From a bacterium (GTDB taxonomy: Bacteria > Vulcanimicrobiota > Xenobia > Xenobiales > JADMJV01): a stretch of DNA of 64,000 nucleotides. The stretch spans positions 1 to 64,000 of the forward strand of contig JAFEBA010000034.1 of assembly GCA_018266105.1 (NCBI GenBank), given 5' to 3'. Positions within the stretch are counted from its first letter, which is position 1. Each line of letters begins with the position of its first letter. A program made the translations under genes and the position numbers. Under the pieces are notes generated by a model that was not told where the DNA came from, ran no database searches, and saw only the letters and a list, made by a program, of their open reading frames with translations. Shown here one piece after another: positions 24,311 to 32,831 of the stretch.

Positions 24311-25597
24311 ATGGACATCCTCAAGCGCCTGCAGGCTGAGGGCCGGCTGGACAGCCAGGGCAAGTTCACTTTGGATCTGGCGGCTCGCCAGGAAAAGCTG
24401 ATCGTTCTGCAGCGTCAGGAGCCCTGGCTATTTGTTTTCAAACTGGCCCAGGCGGCGGTTCGCTCCGGAGCACGCCAGTTGAACATCACTTCCGACGAGC
24501 AGCATCTGGTGGTGGAATTTGTTCCGGAAGAAACCAGCGGTGAAGATTTTCCGGCCGCACTCTTGGGGGCGGACAAGCTGCGTGCTCCGTGGTTGCGGCA
24601 CCTGGCAATGGGGGTGATTTTGGCTTTTGCGGCTGAGGGCCGCCGCCATTCTTTGCTCTATGACGATGGCGAAAGACGGACTGAGCTGGAGGCGGGGGGC
24701 GGGCCCGGGCCGGCGGGTGGACCGAGTCCGCTGGTCCGCGTCCGAATCGAGAACTATCCTCGCAGCTGGTGGAAAAGCTGGTTGCGTCCTCCACCAATCG
24801 AGCGGCTACGCCTGGACATGCAGCGCCGCCTCTCGCTGTTTCCGATAGATTTGGTCATTAACGGCAGTTCGCTGGCAGCTCTGGTGGGCGAGCAAATTCC
24901 TGGAATGCAGGTTCGCTCCGGTGCCAACCACTGGCTCTACGAATGGCTTTATCCAGACGCACGGGGCTTTGCCTGGGCGGCTCCTTCTTCTCGGATCCGA
25001 CGGTTGGAGCAGGCGCGCTGGCGGGCTGAGCCCCAACCGGTGTTGTGGCAGGGCCACGACTCCAGACCGCTGGAGGCGCTGGCCGAGAAGCTGGAACAGC
25101 AACAGGCGGTTTTACTGGCCGCCCAGATCCAGGATAGGGTCGACCCGGACGGCTATTGGAAGACCTACTGGGATCTGCTAGTCCTGCCGCAGGCCCGGAG
25201 CTGGATGACCCGCCGACCTCACCCCGAGATCGGACAGGCGCAATTCCAAGTATGCGGCCGGGCAGTAGGGATGCAGGCGGTCGTTCAGCTCCCGTTCGTT
25301 CCTCAGGGAATGGCGCGCATTGTCCCGGTCAGCGATGGGGTCTGTCTGGAGCCCATCGACTTTCCTCAGGGTCCGCCGGGGGCGGTTGCCTACTTACAGC
25401 GTGAGGATTGGGAGGTGGATTTGGGGCAGTTACGCACTCTGCCCAATCCGGCGGCACGAGCCCAGGCATTGCAGGCATGGGACGGGCAGCTCAAGGAACT
25501 CGAGTCCTTCGTTTACCTGCCCCAGAAGTGTGAAGAAATGCGCTTGCCGCTGGCCGCTCGCGATGGTTGGCGCAACTACTTGCGCAAGCGCAAATAG
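24311..25597 (+). CDS. Unknown cytosolic protein, possibly GHKL/Hsp90-like ATPase related
   Basis: The 428-residue product has no leader and no TM helix. Residues 40-60 (KLAQAAVRSGARQLNITSDE) and the following LVVEFVPEE resemble the first helix and strand of GHKL ATPase folds, where an Asn binds magnesium, but a clear N-box and G-boxes are not visible. Trp-rich parts follow (SWWKSWLRPPP, WLYEWLYPD). It could be a degenerate GHKL protein. ATG 24311 follows the tRNA terminator. It is first in an apparent operon with DUF2237 and arg genes. Confidence 0.6.
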   Translation: MDILKRLQAEGRLDSQGKFTLDLAARQEKLIVLQRQEPWLFVFKLAQAAVRSGARQLNITSDEQHLVVEFVPEETSGEDFPAALLGADKLRAPWLRHLAMGVILAFAAEGRRHSLLYDDGERRTELEAGGGPGPAGGPSPLVRVRIENYPRSWWKSWLRPPPIERLRLDMQRRLSLFPIDLVINGSSLAALVGEQIPGMQVRSGANHWLYEWLYPDARGFAWAAPSSRIRRLEQARWRAEPQPVLWQGHDSRPLEALAEKLEQQQAVLLAAQIQDRVDPDGYWKTYWDLLVLPQARSWMTRRPHPEIGQAQFQVCGRAVGMQAVVQLPFVPQGMARIVPVSDGVCLEPIDFPQGPPGAVAYLQREDWEVDLGQLRTLPNPAARAQALQAWDGQLKELESFVYLPQKCEEMRLPLAARDGWRNYLRKRK

Positions 25598-25599
25598 GA

Positions 25600-25986
25600 A
25601 TGGGCGGCATGGTCCAGAAGGGCCGCTGCATGGCAAAGAACGTGCTCGGGGGAGAACTGGAAAGCTGCTCGCTGCGTCCGCTGACGGGTTGGATGCGTGA
25701 CGGTTGTTGCAATACCGGTCCGGGCGACCTGGGTATGCACCTGGCTTGTTGCGTCATGACCGCCGACTTCTTGGAGTTCTCGAAGGGTCGGGGCAATGAT
25801 CTCTCCACGCCCCGTCCGGAATATGAATTCCCCGGGCTGAAGCCCGGGGATCGCTGGTGCCTGTGCGCCTCCCGTTGGGTAGAAGCGCTGCAGGCAGGCT
25901 GTGCTCCTAAACTGGTGCTGGAAGCCACCCATGCCATCATGCTGGAATTCGCTGACTTGGCCAGCCTTAAGGCTCATCAGGCATGA
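25600..25986 (+). CDS. DUF2237 family protein
   Basis: The cysteine-rich core NVLGGELESCSLRPLTGW, MRDGCCNTGPGDLGMH, RGNDLSTPRPEYEFPGLK and DRWCLCASRW is the DUF2237 hallmark, and KLVLEATHAIML closes it. About 120 residues is normal for the family. Its role is unknown; the conserved Cys and Asp residues suggest metal or small-ligand binding. ATG at 25600 is used here; ATG 25609 and 25630 (MAKNVLGG) are alternatives, the last matching family starts well. The stop overlaps argC as ATGA. Confidence 0.85.
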   Translation: MGGMVQKGRCMAKNVLGGELESCSLRPLTGWMRDGCCNTGPGDLGMHLACCVMTADFLEFSKGRGNDLSTPRPEYEFPGLKPGDRWCLCASRWVEALQAGCAPKLVLEATHAIMLEFADLASLKAHQA

Positions 25987-26981
25987 AAGAGCGAGTCGGG
26001 CTTCTGGGGGCAACCGGCTACTCGGGCCGGGAGCTGGTGGAGCGCTTGCGCCGCCACTCGCGGCTGGAGCTGGTCACGGCCGCCTGCCGGAGTGATGCCG
26101 GCAAGAGTCTGGCCCAGGTCCTGCCCGGCGCACCCGATCAGCCACTGAGCGCTTTGGAAGAAGTGGACTTTTCCTCTCTGGATACGGTTTTTCTGTGTCT
26201 TCCCCACGCCGCCTCGGCTGAGTGGGGCGAAAAGGCGCTCCAGTCTGGCTGCCGGGTCATCGATCTGTCCGCCGACTATCGCCTGACCAGCGCGGAGTTG
26301 TATCAGAAAGTCTACAACCTGGCTCACCCTCACCCTGAACGGTTAAGTCAGGCTGTTTATGGACTGACCGAACTGCACCGGGCCGAGCTTCGAGAGGCTC
26401 GCTTGATCGCCAACCCGGGCTGCTACCCCACCAGTGTTCTTTTGGGATTGGCGCCATTGCTGCGCCAGGGTCTGCTCAGCGGCCTGGTGCTGGCTGATTC
26501 CAAAAGCGGTGTATCAGGAGCCGGTCGTTCGGCCAGCCTCCCCAATCTCTTCGGGGAAGTGAGCGAGAACGTTCGTCCCTACGCGGTTGGTGACCAGCAT
26601 CGCCACCGCAGCGAGATGCTCCAGCAGATCAGGGCTTACGGAGGCAGTAGCGATCTGCTTTTCACCCCCCAGGTGGTTTCTTGCTTTCGGGGGATGCTAT
26701 CCAACCTTTACATTGACTTGCCGGCCGGCGACGTGTGGCAGATTTATGCCGATTTTTACCGTCAGGAACCCTTCATTCGCCTGCTGGAACCCGGTCAAAC
26801 GGCCCAGATGTCCGACTCCCGCCAGACGAATCTGTGTGTGCTCAGCCTGCATCCCATGCCGGAACAGGGCAAATTGATTGTGGTGAGTAGCATCGACAAT
26901 CTGGTCAAGGGTGCGGCCGGTCAGGCCCTGCAGAATTTGAACGCCGCAAAAGGTTGGCCAGAGACGGAGGGCCTGCTCTGA
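25983..26981 (+). CDS. argC: N-acetyl-gamma-glutamyl-phosphate reductase
   Basis: Third step of arginine synthesis: NADPH reduces N-acetylglutamyl phosphate to the semialdehyde. The 332-residue length is normal for type 1 enzymes. The N-terminal dinucleotide site is VGLLGATGYSGRELVERL, and the catalytic cysteine is Cys147 in ANPGCYPTS. SKSGVSGAGR and the TPQVVSCFRGML segment follow. The next gene begins in the stop codon (TGATG). Confidence 0.96.
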   Translation: MKERVGLLGATGYSGRELVERLRRHSRLELVTAACRSDAGKSLAQVLPGAPDQPLSALEEVDFSSLDTVFLCLPHAASAEWGEKALQSGCRVIDLSADYRLTSAELYQKVYNLAHPHPERLSQAVYGLTELHRAELREARLIANPGCYPTSVLLGLAPLLRQGLLSGLVLADSKSGVSGAGRSASLPNLFGEVSENVRPYAVGDQHRHRSEMLQQIRAYGGSSDLLFTPQVVSCFRGMLSNLYIDLPAGDVWQIYADFYRQEPFIRLLEPGQTAQMSDSRQTNLCVLSLHPMPEQGKLIVVSSIDNLVKGAAGQALQNLNAAKGWPETEGLL

Positions 26982-27748
26982 TGTGGGTTTTGAAAGTGGG
27001 TGGCCGCCAGCTGGATGATGCCGGTTTCATCGACGGACTGGCCGACTTACTCAAGCAATTCGAGCAGCCCCCCATCCTGGTTCATGGGGGCGGTAAGGGC
27101 ACCAGTGCTCTTTCCGGAAGACTGGGTCTGGAATCGCGATTTGTAGAGGGACTGCGCGTGACCGATAGGGCCACTCTGGAGGCTGCGGTCATGGGTCTGG
27201 CCGGATTGGCCAAGATGCAGGTGGTTCAGGGTCTTGTCCGACACGGTCTGAGAGCCCTGGGTCTGACGGGCGCGGACGCCGGCCTGGTTCGTTGCCGCAA
27301 ACTCGAGCACGCTCAGGACCTGGGCTGGGTAGGCGACCCCGTCCGGGTGGACGGGCCGGGTCTGCGGGGGCTGGCCGAGGCGGGCTGGGTGATTTGCCTT
27401 TCACCCCTGTGCCTGGATGAAGAGGGGCAACTCTACAACGTCAACGCCGACCCCGTCGCGGCGGCGGTGGCGGCGGGCGTTCAGGCGGAGACGTTGATTT
27501 TTCTCACCGACGTGCAGGGCATTCTGGTGAATGGCCAATCCGTTCCGGAGATCGATCGAGCCCTGTTTGCCGATCTTTTGGAGCGTGGCCACCTGACCGA
27601 AGGAATTTTGCCCAAGCTGCGGGCCTGTTTCGAGGCCCTGGACCGTGGCGTGAAACAGGTTTTAATCAGTGACTTGAAGGGGGTCTCGGCCTGGTTGCAA
27701 GGGCATCCAGCCGGGACGATGGTGCGCAATGTTTCAAGAGATTCGTGA
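26981..27748 (+). CDS. argB: Acetylglutamate kinase
   Basis: Second step of arginine synthesis. The 255 residues start WVLKVGGRQL, with VHGGGKGTSAL as the glycine loop. VEGLRVTDRATLEAAVMGL is the N-acetylglutamate site, and YNVNADPVAAAVA plus LIFLTDVQGILVNG are the C-terminal signatures. The N-terminal helix typical of arginine-feedback-regulated NAGK appears short, so arginine inhibition is uncertain. The start ATG shares one base with the argC stop. The last 20 bases overlap argD. Confidence 0.95.
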   Translation: MWVLKVGGRQLDDAGFIDGLADLLKQFEQPPILVHGGGKGTSALSGRLGLESRFVEGLRVTDRATLEAAVMGLAGLAKMQVVQGLVRHGLRALGLTGADAGLVRCRKLEHAQDLGWVGDPVRVDGPGLRGLAEAGWVICLSPLCLDEEGQLYNVNADPVAAAVAAGVQAETLIFLTDVQGILVNGQSVPEIDRALFADLLERGHLTEGILPKLRACFEALDRGVKQVLISDLKGVSAWLQGHPAGTMVRNVSRDS

Positions 27749-28910
27749 GAGCGAGAGCCAGTCTATCCTGCAGACTTATAAACGTGCTCCCATCCTTTGG
27801 GAGCGGGGCCGGAGCGTCTGGTTAGTTGACTCGGAAGGCCAAGAGTATCTGGATATGGCGGCCGGAATCGCGGTCAATGCCCTGGGTTATGAGCACCCGG
27901 CCATCACTGAGGTTCTGGCTCAGCCCGGGCTGATTCACACCAGCAATCTCTATTACACTCGCCCTCAGGTCGAGCTGGGCGCTCAACTTTGCCAGACTTC
28001 CTTTGCTGACAAAGTCTTTCTCTGCAACAGCGGCACCGAAGCCAATGAGGGGGCTCTCAAGTTCGCCCGGAAATTCGGCAAAGACCGCCGCGAGATTGTG
28101 GCCTTCAGCGATGGCTTTCACGGACGCACCATGGGAGCGCTGGCGTGCACCGCCAACCCTCGCTATCGGCAGCCTTTCGAGCCCCTCATCGGTGGAGTGC
28201 GTTTCGCCACTTACAACCAGCTGGATAGCGTCAATCTGGACGGGGGCGTGGCGGCTGTGATCGTCGAACCCATTCAGGGAGAAGGTGGCGTTCAGCCGGC
28301 CAGTCCGGAGTTTCTGCAGGGCCTGCGTCGGATGTGTGATGCCCGCGACGTGTTGCTCATTTTTGATGAAGTCCAATGCGGGCTGGGTCGCACAGGCAAG
28401 CTCTGGGCTCATCAGGACTATGCGGTCGAGCCTGATATCATGACTCTGGCCAAGCCCCTGGGAGGCGGCCTACCGATTGGCGCCATCCTGGTGAATCAGA
28501 AGGTGGCCAACGCCGTGGAGGCGGGTGACCATGGCAGCACCTTTGGCGGGGGCCCTCTGGTGGCGCGCGTTGCCAAAAGTGTCCTGGGCACCATCAACCA
28601 GCCAGAGTTCCTGGCCCAGGTGGTCGAGGTGGGGCAGGCCCTGGCGGCGGTGCTGCACGCAGCCGTTCAGAAATTCGACTTCGTCTTGGAAGCACGAGGG
28701 CGCGGACTGATGTGGGGCTTGGGATTGGACGAGAAAGTGGCGGTCGCCAGGGTGGTTGAAGCTGGATACACCCAAAAGTTGGTCATGCTCTCGTCCGGTC
28801 GCAACACATTGCGATTGTTGCCCCCACTCATTTTGCGCAAGAAGCACGTAGAGGTTTTTGAAAAGCGGCTGAACGCCGCTTTGGAGGAGGTGGCTCTTGC
28901 GCTGGCTTGA
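27729..28910 (+). CDS. argD: Acetylornithine aminotransferase
   Basis: Class III PLP aminotransferase of arginine synthesis, 393 residues. The glycine/Thr turn CNSGTEANEGALKFAR, the HGRTMGAL loop and the PLP lysine Lys242 in TLAKPLGGG are present. EPIQGEGGV and LLIFDEVQCGLGRTG are as in ArgD. The ATG overlaps the argB end by 20 bases. Note that argF, argG and argH are not in this window. Confidence 0.94.
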   Translation: MFQEIRESESQSILQTYKRAPILWERGRSVWLVDSEGQEYLDMAAGIAVNALGYEHPAITEVLAQPGLIHTSNLYYTRPQVELGAQLCQTSFADKVFLCNSGTEANEGALKFARKFGKDRREIVAFSDGFHGRTMGALACTANPRYRQPFEPLIGGVRFATYNQLDSVNLDGGVAAVIVEPIQGEGGVQPASPEFLQGLRRMCDARDVLLIFDEVQCGLGRTGKLWAHQDYAVEPDIMTLAKPLGGGLPIGAILVNQKVANAVEAGDHGSTFGGGPLVARVAKSVLGTINQPEFLAQVVEVGQALAAVLHAAVQKFDFVLEARGRGLMWGLGLDEKVAVARVVEAGYTQKLVMLSSGRNTLRLLPPLILRKKHVEVFEKRLNAALEEVALALA

Positions 28911-29463
28911 GATACGCAAGGCCCAGTTGCGGGATGTTCCGGGTATTGCTGAGCTGGTCAACAAGTATGCGGCCGAGGGCCTGATGCTGTCCAAGCGCCA
29001 GGTCGATCTGTATGAAAACATCCGCGAATTTGTCGTGGTGGTGACTTCCGACGGCCAGTTGATGGGCTGCGGTGCTCTGCGCACGGTCTGGCATAACCTG
29101 GCCGAGGTGCGTTCCCTGGCCATTGCCCCGGATGCCAAAGGCATGGGTTTGGGGCGCCGCATTGTGGACGAGCTGATCAAGGAAGCCAATCAACTGGGTC
29201 TGGCCAAGGTGTTCGCTCTCACCTATCAACAGGTGTTCTTTGAAAAACTCGGATTCCACGTGGTGGACAAAGCCGGCTTCCCTCAAAAGGTCTGGCTGGA
29301 TTGCAATCAGTGTCCCAAGCAGACCTGTTGTGACGAGATCGCGGTGTTGCGCATTCTCAACCCCAACGCCGTGGATGAGGATCCGCCCGAGCTCGTGCAA
29401 GAGTGGAAGAGCGGGAAAGAAATTTTGGAATTGCGGGTCATTCCCGCCGAGGTCGGTCGATGA
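28897..29463 (+). CDS. Short-form N-acetylglutamate synthase (GNAT family)
   Basis: A GNAT acetyltransferase of 188 residues with the acetyl-CoA site LAIAPDAKGMGLGRRIVDEL. The end has a Cys-rich patch DCNQCPKQTCCDE that is typical of the single-domain ArgA-type enzymes of Deltaproteobacteria. It lacks the amino-acid-kinase domain of E. coli ArgA. TTG at 28897 follows GGAGG by about 7 bases and overlaps argD by 14. It probably makes N-acetylglutamate to prime the pathway, which ArgJ can also do. Confidence 0.85.
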   Translation: MRWLEIRKAQLRDVPGIAELVNKYAAEGLMLSKRQVDLYENIREFVVVVTSDGQLMGCGALRTVWHNLAEVRSLAIAPDAKGMGLGRRIVDELIKEANQLGLAKVFALTYQQVFFEKLGFHVVDKAGFPQKVWLDCNQCPKQTCCDEIAVLRILNPNAVDEDPPELVQEWKSGKEILELRVIPAEVGR

Positions 29464-30581
29464 GTTTTCCGCAGGGATTTACTGCCCAGGTGGCCCGATG
29501 CGGCCTGAAAAGCAATGGCGATCCGGAACTGGCGGTGGTGCGTTCGCAGGTGCCGTGTCAGGCAGCGGGGGTCTTTACCACCAATCGGGTGGCGGCGGCT
29601 CCGGTGCGCTATTGCCAGCAGCTATTGCGGCGTGCCAGCGACATGGTTTCGGCGGTGGTGATCAATAGCAAGAACGCCAACGCCGTGACTGGACCTCAGG
29701 GTGAGCGGGATTGCGCACGGCTGGCTGCCCTGGTGGATCCGGGAGATGTTCTGACCATGAGCACGGGCGTGATTGGGCAACCGATGCCCATGGCTGTCTA
29801 CGAAAAGGGTCTCAACGAGCTGATTCCGGCCGAACCGGAGCTGCTGGCTCGGGCTATGATGACCACCGATACCTATCCCAAGGTGGTGGTGCGGGAATTT
29901 CAGGGCACTCGCTGGCTGGGAGTGGCCAAGGGAGCGGGCATGATTCACCCGGATATGGCCACGCTGCTTTGCCTTGTGATTACGGACGCGGCTATCCCCG
30001 CAGCCGAGTTGCAACAGGCCCTGAACGAAGCCAATCAGGTGAGCTTTCAATGCATTACGGTGGACGGCGACACCAGCACCAATGACTCCTTGTTGGTGCT
30101 GGCCAATGGCGCCGCCGCCTGCACCCCTGTGGAGTGGCCCTCGATTCTGCGCCAGGTGCTCATGGATCTGGCTCGGATGGTGGCCTTCGATGGGGAGGGG
30201 GCTCGGCATCGAGTGACGCTCCACGTCAGCGGGCTGAGCAGAGACGATGAAGCGCGTCAAGTAGGACGGGTGGTGTTGACTTCGCCCTTGGTAAAAACCG
30301 CCATCGCCGGTAAAGACGCAAACTGGGGGCGCATCCTGGCGGCTGCCGGCCGATCGGGAGTGGTTTTTGAGCCGACAGAGGCGGCTTTGTGGTGGAACGG
30401 CCTGAAGTTACTGGACGGAGGAGCTCCCACCAATCCGGGGAGCGAGGCCGAGGCGAGGGCGGTCGAGGGACAGGAAGTGGAACTTCGCCTGCAACTCGGT
30501 CAAGGGCTGGGCAAAGCCACCGTCTGGTCTTGCGACCTCACTCACGATTACGTGAGTATCAACGGAGACTACCGGACCTGA
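29460..30581 (+). CDS. argJ: Bifunctional ornithine acetyltransferase / N-acetylglutamate synthase
   Basis: The 373-residue precursor self-cleaves at the ATL triad: KGAGMIHPDMATLLC contains the nucleophile Thr168. TTNRVAAAPVRYCQ, INSKNANAVTGPQG and late TAIAGKDANWGRILAA match the family. It transfers acetyl from N-acetylornithine to glutamate, recycling it. ATG overlaps the acetyltransferase stop as ATGA. It is the last gene of the run, and the C-terminal TYxR-like end VSINGDYRT is complete. Confidence 0.95.
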   Translation: MSFPQGFTAQVARCGLKSNGDPELAVVRSQVPCQAAGVFTTNRVAAAPVRYCQQLLRRASDMVSAVVINSKNANAVTGPQGERDCARLAALVDPGDVLTMSTGVIGQPMPMAVYEKGLNELIPAEPELLARAMMTTDTYPKVVVREFQGTRWLGVAKGAGMIHPDMATLLCLVITDAAIPAAELQQALNEANQVSFQCITVDGDTSTNDSLLVLANGAAACTPVEWPSILRQVLMDLARMVAFDGEGARHRVTLHVSGLSRDDEARQVGRVVLTSPLVKTAIAGKDANWGRILAAAGRSGVVFEPTEAALWWNGLKLLDGGAPTNPGSEAEARAVEGQEVELRLQLGQGLGKATVWSCDLTHDYVSINGDYRT

Positions 30582-30688
30582 GGTAAGTTCCCGGCCAGCG
30601 CGGCCTCGCGGAATAATCTGCGCTTGCGCTCCTGCAGGGCGGGGGTGGCGGTGGTGGCGATCTGCTGGGTCATCTGCTCTAAACTCAT
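30569..30688 (-). CDS. Possible small ORF of 39 codons, antisense to the end of argJ
   Basis: An ATG frame reads MSLEQMTQQIATTA then ALQERKRRLFREAA and ends in VR with TAG, overlapping argJ by 13 bases. It forms a plausible basic amphipathic helix. There is no good ribosome site: AGG lies 13 bases away. Recorded only as a candidate. Confidence 0.25.
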   Translation of the reverse strand: MSLEQMTQQIATTATPALQERKRRLFREAALAGNLPQVR

Positions 30689-30785
30689 GGGCCGAGTATA
30701 CCTGGAGCTGATTACAGCCGAACTCTCCGGGAGTTAACTTCCTGTCAGGCCGGCTCGAGCCAATTTAACGTCGGAGAAACGGGGC

Positions 30786-30986
30786 TCAGTTTTCTCGGGG
30801 AACTTCTTGCAGTCGTTCCAATGCGTCCAGGTAGCGGTAGAACTGGAGAGCTCCCAGTTCGTAAAGGTCTTTGACGCCTTCCAGCAGAGCGACGTGCTCG
30901 GCGATGGCGGGATCCTTATCCACGGTGGCTGCCGCCAGTTGGGCGGCAGCGCCAACCAGTTGGGTGCGCGTCAGTTTCTTGCTCAC
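30786..30986 (-). CDS. Small helical protein, unknown function
   Basis: The 66 residues begin MSKKLTRTQLVGAAAQL and are almost all helical, with no Cys and no leader. GTG is the start, preceded by AAGGAGC at a good distance, 16 bases after the NHL gene stop. The end is LQEVPREN. It is cotranscribed with the NHL repeat protein and could be its small partner, but I do not know the family. Confidence 0.62.
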   Translation of the reverse strand: MSKKLTRTQLVGAAAQLAAATVDKDPAIAEHVALLEGVKDLYELGALQFYRYLDALERLQEVPREN

Positions 30987-31002
30987 GGGGTTGCTCCTTG
31001 GT

Positions 31003-32163
31003 TTAGAAATTGGTTGGTTCCGGCACGGGACTCGAGCTGGTAGCCGGTGTCGCCACCGGAGTAGGACGACTGGTCGGGGTGCCGCTTGCGCCCGGGGTAT
31101 TGTCGGTTGGGACTTCCGGAAGCTCCATAATGGGGGTCTCCGAAGGGCCGGTGGGACGAGGCTTGGTCGGGATCTGCACGCCCCCATCTTGAGTGAAGAG
31201 GGGGTTCTTGCGAGCGCGATATTTCTGCACCCGATTGTTGCCGGTATCGGCGATGTACATGGTGCCATCCTGGCCTTCGGCAAGTTGTTGAGGATTGCTG
31301 AATTCCCGGGCCATGTTGCCGAGCTTGCCCCATTCACAGATGGGCTTGCCCTGGGGGTCAAACTTTTGGATGCGGTTGTTGCCGGAATCGGCGATGAAAA
31401 GGTTGCCCATGCGGTCGATAATGATATCGGTGGGCTTGTTGAATTCGCCCAACTTTGTGCCGCCGGTGCCAAAGCTGGTCAGATAGGTTCCGTCCTTGGC
31501 AAACCGCTGAACACGATGATTCTCGGTGTCGGTCACGTAGACCGTGCCGGTGGCGTCGCAAGCCACTCCCCAGGGAGTATTGAAGAAACCCACCTTGCTG
31601 CTGGGTTCGTTCTTTTCAGGAATGGAAACCAGCACATTCTTCATGGAACGGTCGAATTTTTGGATGCGGTGGTTGCCGCTGTCGGCCACCCAAAGGTTGC
31701 CGCCCGGGTCGAAAGTCATTCCGATCGGGCGACTGAACTGACCTGGATCCTGTCCCAGGCTGCCAACGGTGGTCAGGAACTGACCCTTGGTATTGAAGCT
31801 CTGGAGCCGGTTGTTGTCGGTGTCGGCAACCCAGAGAATGCCTTCGGTGCTGATGGCCAGGCGCAAAGGGGCGTTGAAGAGCCCGTTGTCCGAGCCCGGG
31901 TCGCCGAAGACTTCCAGTACCTTGCCGTCCGGATCGAGGCGCTGGATGCGCGCGTTGGCGGTATCCAGGACGAACAGATTGCCTCCCGAGTCCACGGCCA
32001 CGCCGGCCGGACTCTCAAACTTGCCCTTCTCGCTGCCTTTCTCTCCGAAGGCTGTCACGTAGTCCGGTGGACCATCCCCTTGCAGCAGAAAGACCGCGAT
32101 CACGGCGCCGACGCCGCAAATGAGGAGTATCGCGACGAACCAGGTTAGCCATCTTTGACCCAT
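31003..32163 (-). CDS. Membrane-anchored NHL-repeat beta-propeller protein
   Basis: The 386-residue product has one N-terminal TM helix (WLTWFVAILLICGVGAVIAVFLL), then about six NHL repeats. They show the pattern P-x-G-V-A-V-D... G-N-L-F-V-L-D... N-R-I-Q-K-F at 50-90, 98-135, 145-180, 195-230, 240-275 and 285-320. The last 60 residues are Thr/Pro/Ser-rich and disordered. It probably folds as a six-bladed propeller in the periplasm, binding protein or carbohydrate. The 66-residue gene follows. Confidence 0.88.
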   Translation of the reverse strand: MGQRWLTWFVAILLICGVGAVIAVFLLQGDGPPDYVTAFGEKGSEKGKFESPAGVAVDSGGNLFVLDTANARIQRLDPDGKVLEVFGDPGSDNGLFNAPLRLAISTEGILWVADTDNNRLQSFNTKGQFLTTVGSLGQDPGQFSRPIGMTFDPGGNLWVADSGNHRIQKFDRSMKNVLVSIPEKNEPSSKVGFFNTPWGVACDATGTVYVTDTENHRVQRFAKDGTYLTSFGTGGTKLGEFNKPTDIIIDRMGNLFIADSGNNRIQKFDPQGKPICEWGKLGNMAREFSNPQQLAEGQDGTMYIADTGNNRVQKYRARKNPLFTQDGGVQIPTKPRPTGPSETPIMELPEVPTDNTPGASGTPTSRPTPVATPATSSSPVPEPTNF

Positions 32164-32257
32164 GGGCGGTGGATTTTGGGCCAGAATTCGAAATCCCTGC
32201 GCAACCTTGAGCGCGCACGCCGGTTACACCCTGAGTAAACCGATTGAGGAGCGTGAA

Positions 32258-32761
32258 ATGAAGAAGACCTTGACCCTGATGTGCCTGACCTTGCTGGCTG
32301 CGGCCGCCTGGGCCCAACAGCCGAGCCCCTCTCCGAATGATGGAACTCTGCCGGGTTACGAGCAGCCTCGCCCGGGCTGGGTGAACGGTCAGGACGCCAC
32401 GACCAATCCGGGCGCCAACCCGAATAACGCTCCATGGAATCAGGGGGGCGGACGCCGCCATCGTGGCTTTCAGAATCAGAACGGTCAGGGTGGAGGTCGC
32501 GGCAAGCGCTGGGCTCGCTTTGATACCAACGGCGATGGTCAGCTGGACTCCAACGAACGCGCCAACGCCAAGGCACAGATGATGAAGCGTTTCGACACCG
32601 ACGGCGACGGCCAGCTCAGTCAGCAGGAACGCGAAGCGATTCGCGCCATGCGTGCACAGCGTGGGGGCGGAAAGCGCCATCGGGGCCAGTTTAACAACGG
32701 CAGCCCGGGTGGCAATCTTCCTTCGAACGGCACTTCCAGCAACGGAGGTCCGCTCGGCTAG
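32258..32761 (+). CDS. Secreted EF-hand (calcium-binding) protein
   Basis: A signal peptide (MKKTLTLMCLTLLAAAAWA) opens a 167-residue protein rich in Gly, Asn and Gln. Two EF-hand loops are seen: DTNGDGQLDSNE and DTDGDGQLSQQE, both with all calcium ligands. Flanking low-complexity GGGRRHRG and GGGKRHRG parts are basic. The chosen ATG has GAGGAG 6 bases upstream; the longer frame is rejected. Probably a calcium-responsive exported protein. It is divergent from the NHL gene (94 bases). Confidence 0.88.
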   Translation: MKKTLTLMCLTLLAAAAWAQQPSPSPNDGTLPGYEQPRPGWVNGQDATTNPGANPNNAPWNQGGGRRHRGFQNQNGQGGGRGKRWARFDTNGDGQLDSNERANAKAQMMKRFDTDGDGQLSQQEREAIRAMRAQRGGGKRHRGQFNNGSPGGNLPSNGTSSNGGPLG

Positions 32762-32831
32762 CCTGTCCTCAGGCGTTGAACGCGGCTGAGGCGGAAGGCT
32801 CAGGCTGGCTCGACCCGAAGTCAGGCCGCAA

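Noticed and set aside
30871..32148. A 425-codon plus-strand frame over the NHL gene
   Set aside because: It is the antisense of the repeated NHL motifs, which gives its own false repeats. No ribosome site.
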